DNA of 64,000 nucleotides, taken from assembly GCF_004331735.1 (NCBI RefSeq), contig NZ_SJSO01000006.1, positions 248,001-312,000 on the forward strand. The letters run 5' to 3'. The stretch is from Pedobacter psychrodurus (GTDB lineage: Bacteria > Bacteroidota > Bacteroidia > Sphingobacteriales > Sphingobacteriaceae). This document shows, piece after piece, positions 16,431-24,021 of the stretch. The first letter of the stretch is position 1; the number at the start of each line of letters is the position of its first letter. A program made the position numbers and the translations under genes. The notes under the pieces are model-generated. The model was not told the DNA's origin. It ran no database searches and saw only the letters and a list, made by a program, of their open reading frames with translations.

Positions 16431-17618
16431 CTATGCCTCGTTATTTACTTTATGCCAGATCATTACCTGGTTACCAAATATTTTAGAGAAACCTTTAACA
16501 TCTTCTCCGCTCCAGGCGTTGTTCATTTCGCCGTAGCTGCCAAATTTATTGCTCATTAAATCATGGTTAGATTCAATTCCGATAATCTGGAAACGGTACG
16601 GCAACAACTCTACAAACACTTTACCGCTCACAACTTTTTGTGTATCGGTTAAAAAAGCCTCAATATTCCGCATAATCGGATCGTGAAACTGACCTTCGTG
16701 CAACCAGTTACCATAGAAAGATGATAGTTGCTCTTTCCAGCTTAACTGCCACTTGGTTAAGGTGTGTTTTTCTAAAGTATGGTGTGCTTTGATAATGATA
16801 ATGGGGCTAGCAGCCTCAAAACCCACACGGCCTTTAATACCAATGATGGTATCACCTACGTGGATATCTCTCCCAATCCCAAAAGGCTGAGCAAGGGCCT
16901 GTAGTTTCTGTATTGCTTTAACAGGTGCTAATTTTTCACCGTCAATGGCTACCAGTTCACCTCTTTCGAAGGTTAATTCTACCTTACGCGGCTCTGTTTC
17001 TGAAACCTGGGTTGGCCAGGCACTTTCTGGTAAAGTTTCGTTTGAAGTTAAAGTTTCCTTTCCTCCTACCGAAGTTCCCCATAAGCCTTTGTTGATCGAA
17101 TATCTTGCCTTTTCTGCACTGTATTCTACTCCATGTGCTGCTAAATATTCTATTTCCGCCTCGCGGGATAATTTTAAATCTCTGATTGGGGTAATAATTT
17201 CAACACCTGGAATCAGAATGTTAAAAATCATGTCGAAACGAACCTGATCATTACCAGCTCCGGTACTTCCATGGGCTACATAATCAGCACCGATTTTTTT
17301 CACATAGTTGGCAATAGCTGTCGCCTGACTAACGCGCTCTGCGCTTACCGATAATGGATAAGTAGCATTTTTTAATACGTTACCAAAAACCAAATATTTA
17401 ATACAGCCTTCATAATAACTTTCTGTTTCATCTACAACAGCATGCGATTTTACGCCCAAAGCATATGCTCTTTTCTCAATTTCCTGCAATTCTTCATCAG
17501 AGAAACCACCAGTATTTACAATTACCGAGTGAACTTCTAATCCGCGATCCTGTGCCAGGTAAATACAACAAAATGAGGTATCTAAGCCTCCGCTAAATGC
17601 TAAAACAACTTTTTTCAT
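16431..17618 (-). CDS. argG: Argininosuccinate synthase
   Basis: ArgG condenses citrulline and aspartate with ATP to argininosuccinate. The 395-residue protein opens with the PP-loop AFSGGLDTSFCCIYL (8-22), and contains YVAHGSTGAGNDQVRFD and ETLPESAWPTQ-type segments. The synthase signature SVGGKETLTSNETLPE is present. It is the second gene of the operon, starting one base after the stop of the GNAT gene, so the two are translationally coupled. This unusual position at the front of the operon is shared by other Bacteroidota arginine clusters. Confidence 0.94.
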   Translation of the reverse strand: MKKVVLAFSGGLDTSFCCIYLAQDRGLEVHSVIVNTGGFSDEELQEIEKRAYALGVKSHAVVDETESYYEGCIKYLVFGNVLKNATYPLSVSAERVSQATAIANYVKKIGADYVAHGSTGAGNDQVRFDMIFNILIPGVEIITPIRDLKLSREAEIEYLAAHGVEYSAEKARYSINKGLWGTSVGGKETLTSNETLPESAWPTQVSETEPRKVELTFERGELVAIDGEKLAPVKAIQKLQALAQPFGIGRDIHVGDTIIGIKGRVGFEAASPIIIIKAHHTLEKHTLTKWQLSWKEQLSSFYGNWLHEGQFHDPIMRNIEAFLTDTQKVVSGKVFVELLPYRFQIIGIESNHDLMSNKFGSYGEMNNAWSGEDVKGFSKIFGNQVMIWHKVNNEA

Positions 17619-17619
17619 G

Positions 17620-18321
17620 CTATTTAAATAAAAAGGTAAATAAAAATAAAAGGGCTTTTAAGCCTGTTTTGTTAGGCTTAGGTTTAACAACTAAACGTTG
17701 TTTGATGCGCATAAAACGCTCATATAATTTGGGTTTCTTTTGTAATTCTTCAGCAAATTGCTTGGCTACTTCGTGTTTTTTTTCGGCCGGGTCGTAAAGC
17801 ATAGCTGTACACATACAGTTTTTGCGTTCCTTCATTTTTAAAATTTCGAAGTTTACGCAGCTTTGGCAGCCTTTCCAAAATTCTTCATCCTGGGTAAGTT
17901 CGCTGTAGGTTACAGGCTCATAGCCTAAATCAGAATTGATTTTCATTACAGCCAATCCAGTTGTTAAGCCAAATATTTTTGCCTTTGGGTACAACTTTCT
18001 CGACAAACCGAAAATTTCATTTTTGATGGCTTTTGCTAGTCCCGCTTTGCGGTATTTAGGACTTACTACCAAACCACTATTGGCCACAAACTGTCCGTGG
18101 CTCCAGGTTTCTATATAACAAAATCCTGCCCAGGAACCATCCTTGTGAAAAGCAATAACCGATTTGCCCTCTTGCATTTTATTCGAAATATATTCCGGCG
18201 AACGCTTAGCAATCCCTGTTCCACGAGCTTTTGCAGATTCTGCCATTTCTGTTACGATTTCTTCTGCAAATACACGATGTTCAGGAAGTGCAACCTGCAC
18301 TATAAATTCGTTAATATCCAT
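17620..18321 (-). CDS. GNAT acyltransferase heading the arginine operon (candidate N-acylglutamate synthase)
   Basis: This 233-residue protein has a GNAT core: SGLVVSPKYRKAGLAKAI (82-99) matches the acyl-CoA pyrophosphate loop, and MKINSDLGYEPVTYSEL is the C-terminal strand. No argA or argJ is visible, and this is the first gene of the operon, coupled to argG by a one-base gap. It is thus the best candidate for making N-succinyl- or N-acetylglutamate. An added C-terminal module has four cysteines, C152, C155, C169 and C171 (GCQSC...NCMC), suggesting a small metal site. It ends with a hydrophobic tail (LKALLFLFTFLF). The enzymatic role is inferred from context. A hairpin, TTCGTT with AACGAA, ends right at the start codon. 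Confidence 0.72.
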   Translation of the reverse strand: MDINEFIVQVALPEHRVFAEEIVTEMAESAKARGTGIAKRSPEYISNKMQEGKSVIAFHKDGSWAGFCYIETWSHGQFVANSGLVVSPKYRKAGLAKAIKNEIFGLSRKLYPKAKIFGLTTGLAVMKINSDLGYEPVTYSELTQDEEFWKGCQSCVNFEILKMKERKNCMCTAMLYDPAEKKHEVAKQFAEELQKKPKLYERFMRIKQRLVVKPKPNKTGLKALLFLFTFLFK

Positions 18322-18901
18322 TCGTTTTCTAACGAAAAATTATAAGTATTCTTGTTAATTGGGTTTTTAGAGAGGATCAATTCCTCGTTACGTTTAGTAT
18401 AGGTACTAAATACGTGGAGTGAAATTTTGCCGGCTTGTGGGATAATAAAATACAGGCTGAAAATGACTAATAAACAGACCTTTCCCAGACACCATTTGTG
18501 TTGAGGAAACTGAAAGTTTATGTAAAATTTGTTTAATCATTTCTTGCGTATTAAAACGGCTTTAACTCTATTGAGGTGCAAAGGTTTAAATAAAAATCGA
18601 GTTACACAATAATATCGTCATTTTTTTATGTTAAGCTTTCCATTTTATTGGATTAATCTGACTTAAGGAAGTGTTGAGACGGCTTATACCTTTTAAAAAT
18701 TTCCGAGCATCGTCCATTTAGGATATCGGTCTTATTACAAATTTTAACATTGTTAAAAAAAGGCGACAAACTTTAACATCTGCTTAACATCATTTAACAT
18801 CCAATAATACCGTTAAACGCAATATTTGTATGTCTGTAGCGAATGTTATCTAGCTATCGTTTTATGGATACTCCTTAAATATTAAATCAAATTTTAACCG
18901 T
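18322..18901. promoter_or_regulatory. Divergent control region between arginine operon and DUF4397 gene
   Basis: These 580 bp hold no gene. Toward the plus-strand gene there is a palindrome TTAACA-T-TGTTAA (18744-18756). Three copies of TTAACATC follow at 18773-18780, 18784-18791 and 18794-18801. AATATTTG near 18820 is one mismatch from the Bacteroidota -7 box TAnnTTTG. Toward the arginine operon, a small GAGGA/TCCTC hairpin lies about 60 bp before the GNAT start. The clustered TTAACATC words look like binding sites of an unidentified regulator. Confidence 0.45.
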
Positions 18902-19603
18902 ATGAAGAATTTTACGCCATTTCATTTCAAATCGACTGCTTTATTTATGCTAATCGCTTTTACAGCATTAACTTCATGTAAAAAAACCGAAACTGCCGAT
19001 CCTACTATATCTTATTTGAGGGTAATTAATGCATCGCCTTCTTTGGCGACTTACAATGCTTACTTTAATGGCAGCATGGTTAATTCGGCAGCTTTACCGT
19101 TCGGTGGCTCTGCTGCTTATCTTTCTTATACCGCTGGCGCTTACAGTTTAAAATTTACTACCGCCAGCAGTACGGAGAGTTTGTTAACCAAAACCGTAGC
19201 CTTGAGCGCAAGCACTTATTATTCATCTTATCTGATCAATAAACCAGCGGCATTGGATGTTTATACCATTGGTGATGACCTGTCGATTCCTGCTACTGAT
19301 AAAGCTTATATCCGTTTTATCAATTTATCGCCTGATGCACCTGCTTTAGACCTGACCAAAACCAGCGCGACTACCATGCTGGTTACCAATAAAGCCTATA
19401 AAAGTGCAAGTGGTTTTATTGCTGTAGACGCAGGAACTTATACATTGGATGCAAAAGAAACTTCATCGGGAACAGTGAAAGCTACTTCCGCCAGCACCAG
19501 TTTTACAGCGGGTTATCATTATGATATTATTTGTGGTGGTTTGGTAACACCTGCAAATGAAACTGAACGTCCATTAAGTTTACAGGCTATATTGATCAAA
19601 TAA
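18902..19603 (+). CDS. DUF4397 lipoprotein
   Basis: This is a 233-residue exported lipoprotein with signal MKNFTPFHFKSTALFMLIAFTALTSC and the lipidation cysteine at C26. Two repeated Ig-like units follow: YLRVINASPSLATYNAYFNGS and YIRFINLSPDAPALDLTK. Both carry the DUF4397 'R-x-INxSP' start. The domain is common in Bacteroidota surface proteins and has no known catalysis. It is monocistronic, with its own control region upstream and a strong terminator downstream. Confidence 0.85.
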   Translation: MKNFTPFHFKSTALFMLIAFTALTSCKKTETADPTISYLRVINASPSLATYNAYFNGSMVNSAALPFGGSAAYLSYTAGAYSLKFTTASSTESLLTKTVALSASTYYSSYLINKPAALDVYTIGDDLSIPATDKAYIRFINLSPDAPALDLTKTSATTMLVTNKAYKSASGFIAVDAGTYTLDAKETSSGTVKATSASTSFTAGYHYDIICGGLVTPANETERPLSLQAILIK

Positions 19604-19624
19604 TGGATCAGAAATCTTTTTTAT

Positions 19625-19668
19625 AGTCGCCTTATGTCATTGGATTCAATGACATAAAGCGACTTTTT
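19625..19668 (+). terminator. Terminator after DUF4397 gene
   Basis: Long stem: AGTCGC plus TTATGTCATTG pairs with CAATGACATAA plus GCGACT, with one mismatch and a GATT loop, followed by TTTTT. The T-run lies only on the plus strand, so it mainly serves the DUF4397 gene. Confidence 0.88.
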
Positions 19669-20137
19669 ATTTGAGAATGAAACCGTATTTTTTTGCCACT
19701 GTATCAACGTTGTCTAGATACAACCAATCCTTATAAAAAAGTTCTGATTTCTTAAATTCAAAAAAAGCATTTCTCTGAAAGTTGACTCCATATTTTTCCA
19801 ATTCAAATCCTTCATCTACTATAAATTGTATATTAGAATTTTTTATTGAATCTAGAACCTCGGCATTATTACTTGGAATTACTACTATTTTTTTATAGTC
19901 ACCAAATTTGTTTTCTTTCTTGTCTCCAAGCTGTTTGAGAAATTTAATGGTCTTTTCTGTACAAGACCCACAGTTTCCTGATATTACAACAATAAAAAAA
20001 TTATTTAATTTATGTAGATCTGTGTTTTGCTTTTCTTTAAAGTACGTATAAAGGTGCTCCTCATCTTCTGACATCTTTCGCTTATTACATGCGGTAATTA
20101 TTAATAAGATGACCAAAATAGTGTAGTACTTTTTCAT
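19667..20137 (-). CDS. Thioredoxin-like CxxC lipoprotein
   Basis: This 156-residue lipoprotein has signal MKKYYTILVILLIITAC with C17 as the likely lipid anchor. The body starts FFIVVISGNCGSCTEKTIKFL, where C56-G-S-C59 follows a beta-strand as in thioredoxin-like folds. A second half, FIVDEGFELEKYGVNFQRNAFF, resembles the end of such a fold, but no cis-Pro TP motif is seen. It may be a periplasm-facing thiol oxidoreductase. Its start overlaps the stop of the DUF4221 gene by one base (TAATG). Its neighbours suggest it handles the cysteine-rich peptide encoded two genes upstream. Codon use is AT-rich. Confidence 0.65.
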   Translation of the reverse strand: MKKYYTILVILLIITACNKRKMSEDEEHLYTYFKEKQNTDLHKLNNFFIVVISGNCGSCTEKTIKFLKQLGDKKENKFGDYKKIVVIPSNNAEVLDSIKNSNIQFIVDEGFELEKYGVNFQRNAFFEFKKSELFYKDWLYLDNVDTVAKKYGFILK

Positions 20138-21360
20138 TACGATCTACTTTTCATGACCTTTATGATATCGAACCTCAAATGTAATGGATCCACAAATTTA
20201 TTTTTTCTATGAGTAGGTGAAATAAATAATCCCTCTTTAGTAATAAACCATGTATTAGGCGAATATTTATACATTGGCAATTCTATTTCTTTAATTACTT
20301 CGAACTTTTCATTAAAAATCATTAACACCAAAGGTTTATCTAAAATTGAATTAAAATATTTACCATTCTCTTGTAATATATTTCTTAAGCTAAATCTATA
20401 ATAAACATGTCTGTATTTATCATACATTACATTAAAAAATTGGCTGTTTTCTATATTATGAGTTACCCATTTTTTCGGATCTTCACCTTTATTATAAGAT
20501 ATTGAATCAGCTAAATATTTACCTTTCGAAGGCGTTCCTCCATAGTATGTAATGGTTGAATTTTTAGGATTATACTGATAAATATTTGATTCATAAAGAT
20601 AGCTATAGGTTAAAACACCTTGTTTTTGCTGTTCACTAGTAACTATTGACGTTAAAAAACCGGCGCTACCTTTAATTTTGTACAAATAATCAGAATATGA
20701 AATTGGAAGAAATGTGAGTTTTCCACTATTTATATTTAAAGATGCAAAAACGGGTTTTTTTTTATTCCAATCAAAATCGTAATATACTTGGTTTAGAACA
20801 AGCTGATCATTATAAAAAAACATTTTAAAATCATGACAATATGAAATAGACTTACCTGGCATATTATTTTTTATTGATATGCTATCCATTGACATCTCTT
20901 GTTTCTTTCGCAAATTTGTATCAATTATAATCAGTTTTTCATTACTATAATTGAGTATAATAGAATCAAAATTTATAATACTAATATCCGCAACGCTTCT
21001 ACTTTTATCTAAATCCTTCTTATCTAAATTTTTGAATGACAAACTCTCGCCAACTAAGCTTAACTGCTTATACATGCTTCGGTGTGTTAAATCTAAAATA
21101 TCAATACTTGATAATTCAGGATTATATCCCAACAGATAATCTACATTATTTTCACTGTATTGAGTATACGTGAAATACGGACGGCTATGCGCTAGTTCTA
21201 TTGGTATCTGGATAGAATCTATTTTAATCTCATATTTCCAGGCATCTTTAGCTGATTTTGAAATTATTATATATTTATTTTGATCAGTGCTTTTACAGGA
21301 AATAAAACAAATACAGCTAATAAATATAAGACAAAAGATAAGCGATGGATATTTAAGCAT
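20137..21360 (-). CDS. DUF4221 beta-propeller lipoprotein
   Basis: This 407-residue lipoprotein has a signal ending CLIFISCICFISC and repeated blade-like strands, compatible with a six-bladed propeller. The body matches the DUF4221 style: YLLGYNPELSSIDILDL early, repeated YDFDW and YRHVYYRFSLRNIL later, and a final MYKYSPNTWFITKEGLFISP. Such proteins are typical of Bacteroidota and usually lie beside small exported peptides. The function is unknown, possibly surface binding. It sits in the middle of a three-gene unit and is one-base coupled to the CxxC lipoprotein. Confidence 0.7.
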   Translation of the reverse strand: MLKYPSLIFCLIFISCICFISCKSTDQNKYIIISKSAKDAWKYEIKIDSIQIPIELAHSRPYFTYTQYSENNVDYLLGYNPELSSIDILDLTHRSMYKQLSLVGESLSFKNLDKKDLDKSRSVADISIINFDSIILNYSNEKLIIIDTNLRKKQEMSMDSISIKNNMPGKSISYCHDFKMFFYNDQLVLNQVYYDFDWNKKKPVFASLNINSGKLTFLPISYSDYLYKIKGSAGFLTSIVTSEQQKQGVLTYSYLYESNIYQYNPKNSTITYYGGTPSKGKYLADSISYNKGEDPKKWVTHNIENSQFFNVMYDKYRHVYYRFSLRNILQENGKYFNSILDKPLVLMIFNEKFEVIKEIELPMYKYSPNTWFITKEGLFISPTHRKNKFVDPLHLRFDIIKVMKSRS

Positions 21361-21369
21361 ACAAAATAT

Positions 21370-21831
21370 TTAATCTGGCGGCGTTTGACAATTCACTAAA
21401 GGACTGCAACTCGGTCCACCGATTGGTGATCCAGAAAAACACCCAAATGCTATACTTCCGAAATCACATGGAGATGGGTGATTTTCTCCAGGACATGACT
21501 GTGGATTTAAGCACTCCAGACCTGTTTGAAGGTTCGCCTTGCACCCAAAAAGACTAGATCCAGGACAAGGATATAGACGAAGAATTTGCTGTGGGCTGCA
21601 ATTCTTCTGCCCTATACATGGCTGGCCAGATGTGCCTCCGCAACCAATATATCCATCAGGGCATGTTTTTATGTAGCTCCCCATTACTCGATTAGTGATC
21701 AACTTCAACGAGGTCACATTTTGATTAAGCAGTATTGCTTTTGTTACTTTGTAATTTACTTCATTTTCCTTACTATAAGAAAACAAACAAATAGTTGTTA
21801 AAACAAGGCAAATAGTTATAACTAATTTCAT
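21370..21831 (-). CDS. Secreted cysteine-rich repeat peptide
   Basis: This 153-residue precursor has an N-terminal signal (MKLVITICLVLTTICLFSYS) and a 30-residue propeptide-like stretch. The mature region carries twelve cysteines in three groups of four: C57, C64, C72, C78; C89, C97, C107, C113; and C122, C131, C142, C148. Each group has the form C-x(6-8)-GC-x(7-10)-C-x5-C, so the region is three diverged copies of one unit of about 30 residues. No family is recognised. It leads a unit with a DUF4221 lipoprotein and a CxxC lipoprotein 9 bp downstream. The arrangement resembles Bacteroidota small-peptide/lipoprotein loci, but the NVEALA-type ending is absent. Confidence 0.6.
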   Translation of the reverse strand: MKLVITICLVLTTICLFSYSKENEVNYKVTKAILLNQNVTSLKLITNRVMGSYIKTCPDGYIGCGGTSGQPCIGQKNCSPQQILRLYPCPGSSLFGCKANLQTGLECLNPQSCPGENHPSPCDFGSIAFGCFSGSPIGGPSCSPLVNCQTPPD

Positions 21832-22220
21832 ATTAGTACATAGTTTAGTGAGTGTTATTTATTTTTTTACTTTGATTGCATTAAATTATTAGGTAATACT
21901 TAGTACGATTAGTGCTGGAGCAGTTTTCATTAATTCCTATAAATGAATATTTACTATGTCAATTTAGTGTTACTCTAACTTAAATTGTAACGTTTTTTTA
22001 ACTGAAAACGACCACATATTAACCTAAAGAATCAACTCTACACGATATTAATTTTACTAATTGCGGTATATGTACTTAATGCAGTACCAATTCATAAATA
22101 ACTTATTATCAGAAGATTATACCTATTTCAGCCTGACAATTGAGTTTTTCGAAACTAGTATATTGCACATAAAAAACGTAAAAAATCTACAAATTGATAT
22201 TTGATACCTAAAATTGATGT
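21832..22220. other. AT-rich gap upstream of the Cys-rich peptide unit
   Basis: No gene is visible in roughly 390 bp of very AT-rich sequence. It should contain the promoter of the minus-strand peptide unit, but I could not pick a convincing TAnnTTTG on that strand. Confidence 0.5.
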
Positions 22221-22255
22221 AAAAGGGCAATTTTCAATATGAAAATTGCCCTTTT
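22221..22255. terminator. Terminator after SusCD operon
   Basis: Perfect 15-bp stem, AAAAGGGCAATTTTC with GAAAATTGCCCTTTT, and a 5-nt loop. The A/T flanks serve both strands. It is 50 bp beyond the last gene of the minus-strand operon. Confidence 0.88.
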
Positions 22256-22307
22256 AACATTTATAACTCAAGAAGCGGCTGTTAATGATATAGACCTATT
22301 TTCTTAA

Positions 22308-23291
22308 TTATTTTTTGATTACATCAGTAAATTTAACCTCTATAACATAAGTACCTTCTAATTTGAGTCTCCAAGACCACCTTGGGTTTACAGAGAAACC
22401 TGGTGATGATGGAAAGCCATCTATTGATTTTATAAAGGTACTCGGTATTCTATAATACATTAAGAAACCCCAATCGGTAGTTGGTGTAACATATTTTGTT
22501 AAAGGAAACGGTGCTAACTCAAAATCGCAGATCATAGCGGTATCAGTTTGAATAACCGGGTTGAATTTAGCATAGTTTTCAAAAATTGGCCTATCTCCCC
22601 TTGCTATAATTTCTTTCGCTTTAGGATTAAAGACTTTTCCATTTTTATCCACCATTTTCAGTATAGCCCTTGCACCTGTAGATGAAATTTTTGTACAGGT
22701 AATGATTGGGTTTTTCATTGGCGTTGCTACACCTGTAACATCATTAAAGCCGTTAGCTACATTATCAGTAATCTCGAATAAATCATCTATCGTAGGATCC
22801 ACTACATTAATAGTCGCTAATTTAGGAAATAGCCTAGTACCTGTTCCATTAGTCATTTCTACGTCATATACATACCTTCCCAAAGGTAAGAAGCCAGATG
22901 CTTTGTTAAAAGTAAGCTGTCCACTTAATTCATTAAACTCCATTGGCTTCTTTTTAACCACCTCCCTTTTCTTATTTAGCAATTCAAGGGTTACATCTGT
23001 TTCGGCATCAAAATTGGCACCAGTTTTAAAAACAGTGATTTCATATTCCTTAGAGAACTCAGCGGGTGCCGGAGAACCGTCTTCTTTTCTCAAATTAAGC
23101 AATTTATAGGTAAAAGGCGGCGTAGAACCATCGGCATTAATTCTATCTGATTGAAAAAGCGGTAATCCTCTTTTCGCATAAATATTATTGTCTTTATATC
23201 GAATGGAATCACTCAGAAAGCCATTTTGTATTTTTTTGCATGCCACTACACTTAACAAGAGTAATAAGCCTAAAATATATTTCATTTTCAT
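22308..23291 (-). CDS. DUF5007-like SusCD-associated lipoprotein
   Basis: I start this gene at 23291, giving 327 residues, because MKMKYILGLLLLLSVVAC is a lipoprotein signal. A longer frame would overlap the fasciclin gene and add a non-signal leader. The mature part has two or three Ig-like stretches (YEITVFKTGANFDAETDV, LPLGRYVYDVEMTNG). It ends in a region with WSWRLKLEGTYVIEVKFTDV. Such proteins (DUF5007-like in my reading) are the fourth gene of some SusC/SusD operons and probably bind part of the substrate at the cell surface. The family name is tentative. Confidence 0.55.
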   Translation of the reverse strand: MKMKYILGLLLLLSVVACKKIQNGFLSDSIRYKDNNIYAKRGLPLFQSDRINADGSTPPFTYKLLNLRKEDGSPAPAEFSKEYEITVFKTGANFDAETDVTLELLNKKREVVKKKPMEFNELSGQLTFNKASGFLPLGRYVYDVEMTNGTGTRLFPKLATINVVDPTIDDLFEITDNVANGFNDVTGVATPMKNPIITCTKISSTGARAILKMVDKNGKVFNPKAKEIIARGDRPIFENYAKFNPVIQTDTAMICDFELAPFPLTKYVTPTTDWGFLMYYRIPSTFIKSIDGFPSSPGFSVNPRWSWRLKLEGTYVIEVKFTDVIKK

Positions 23292-23307
23292 ATTAATTGC
23301 GATTAAA

Positions 23308-23994
23308 TTAATTGCCCAACGATTGTGCATTAAAAAACAGCCTGTGGTATCCATTTAATACATGAACAATACCATTGGTTGTGATGATTCCTGATGTTTG
23401 ACAATCCGCAGCCTTATCTTTTTGTGAGTCGGGAATGGCACTTTGATCCGTTTCCTGATCATCACGCGTTCCGATTACTTTAGTATAAGTTACATAATCT
23501 ACGTAATTTATATACTGCGTATATTCGTAAGAACGTCTCAATTTGATCAAATATTGAACATTTGGAATAGCTCCCAGTAAACTAGTATAAAGCTTACCGC
23601 CAACTGTCATCTGGTCTCTGTTGATCTTACCTGCAAATAAATAGGTCTTTAACGAATCATTTAATTCCTTTACTGGAATATCTTTGATACCAAAATCAAA
23701 ATTTTCGTTTCCAGTTTGGATTGCTTTCTGATTTTTTTTTGCTTTTACATACTCCGCTATTCCATAATTTGTTGTTGCAAAAAAGGTTACATTACCATTT
23801 ACAGCATCCTTTAAACCTGCCCTGTCTATCACTTTCACTAAGGAATCGAAATTGCGGTTAGACTTTAAGTAATCGTAAGTACTTAAATTTACATTGGGAT
23901 CACTTGGGCCACCATCCCTTTTATAATCATTTTTTTTACAAGCCGTTAGCGCCAGCAATATTAATGAAAGATATACTAATATATTATTTTTCAT
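23308..23994 (-). CDS. Fasciclin (FAS1) domain lipoprotein
   Basis: This 228-residue lipoprotein has signal MKNNILVYLSLILLALTAC (C19). One FAS1 domain spans about 38-220: STYDYLKSNRNFDSLVKVIDRA, then GNVTFFATTNYGIAEYV, and the closing GIITTNGIVHVLNGYH. The last matches the H2-type box of FAS1 domains. These domains mediate adhesion or ligand binding. It lies 27 bp after susD and 16 bp before the next gene, so it is an accessory surface component of this SusCD system. A YTQYINYVDYVTYTK insert precedes the final box. Confidence 0.82.
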   Translation of the reverse strand: MKNNILVYLSLILLALTACKKNDYKRDGGPSDPNVNLSTYDYLKSNRNFDSLVKVIDRAGLKDAVNGNVTFFATTNYGIAEYVKAKKNQKAIQTGNENFDFGIKDIPVKELNDSLKTYLFAGKINRDQMTVGGKLYTSLLGAIPNVQYLIKLRRSYEYTQYINYVDYVTYTKVIGTRDDQETDQSAIPDSQKDKAADCQTSGIITTNGIVHVLNGYHRLFFNAQSLGN

Positions 23995-24021
23995 ATTTTC
24001 TTAATCTCTAATAAAAACAAC

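Noticed and set aside
23292..23354. Longer N-terminus of the DUF5007-like gene
   Set aside because: It overlaps the fasciclin gene and precedes a perfect lipoprotein signal beginning at 23291.
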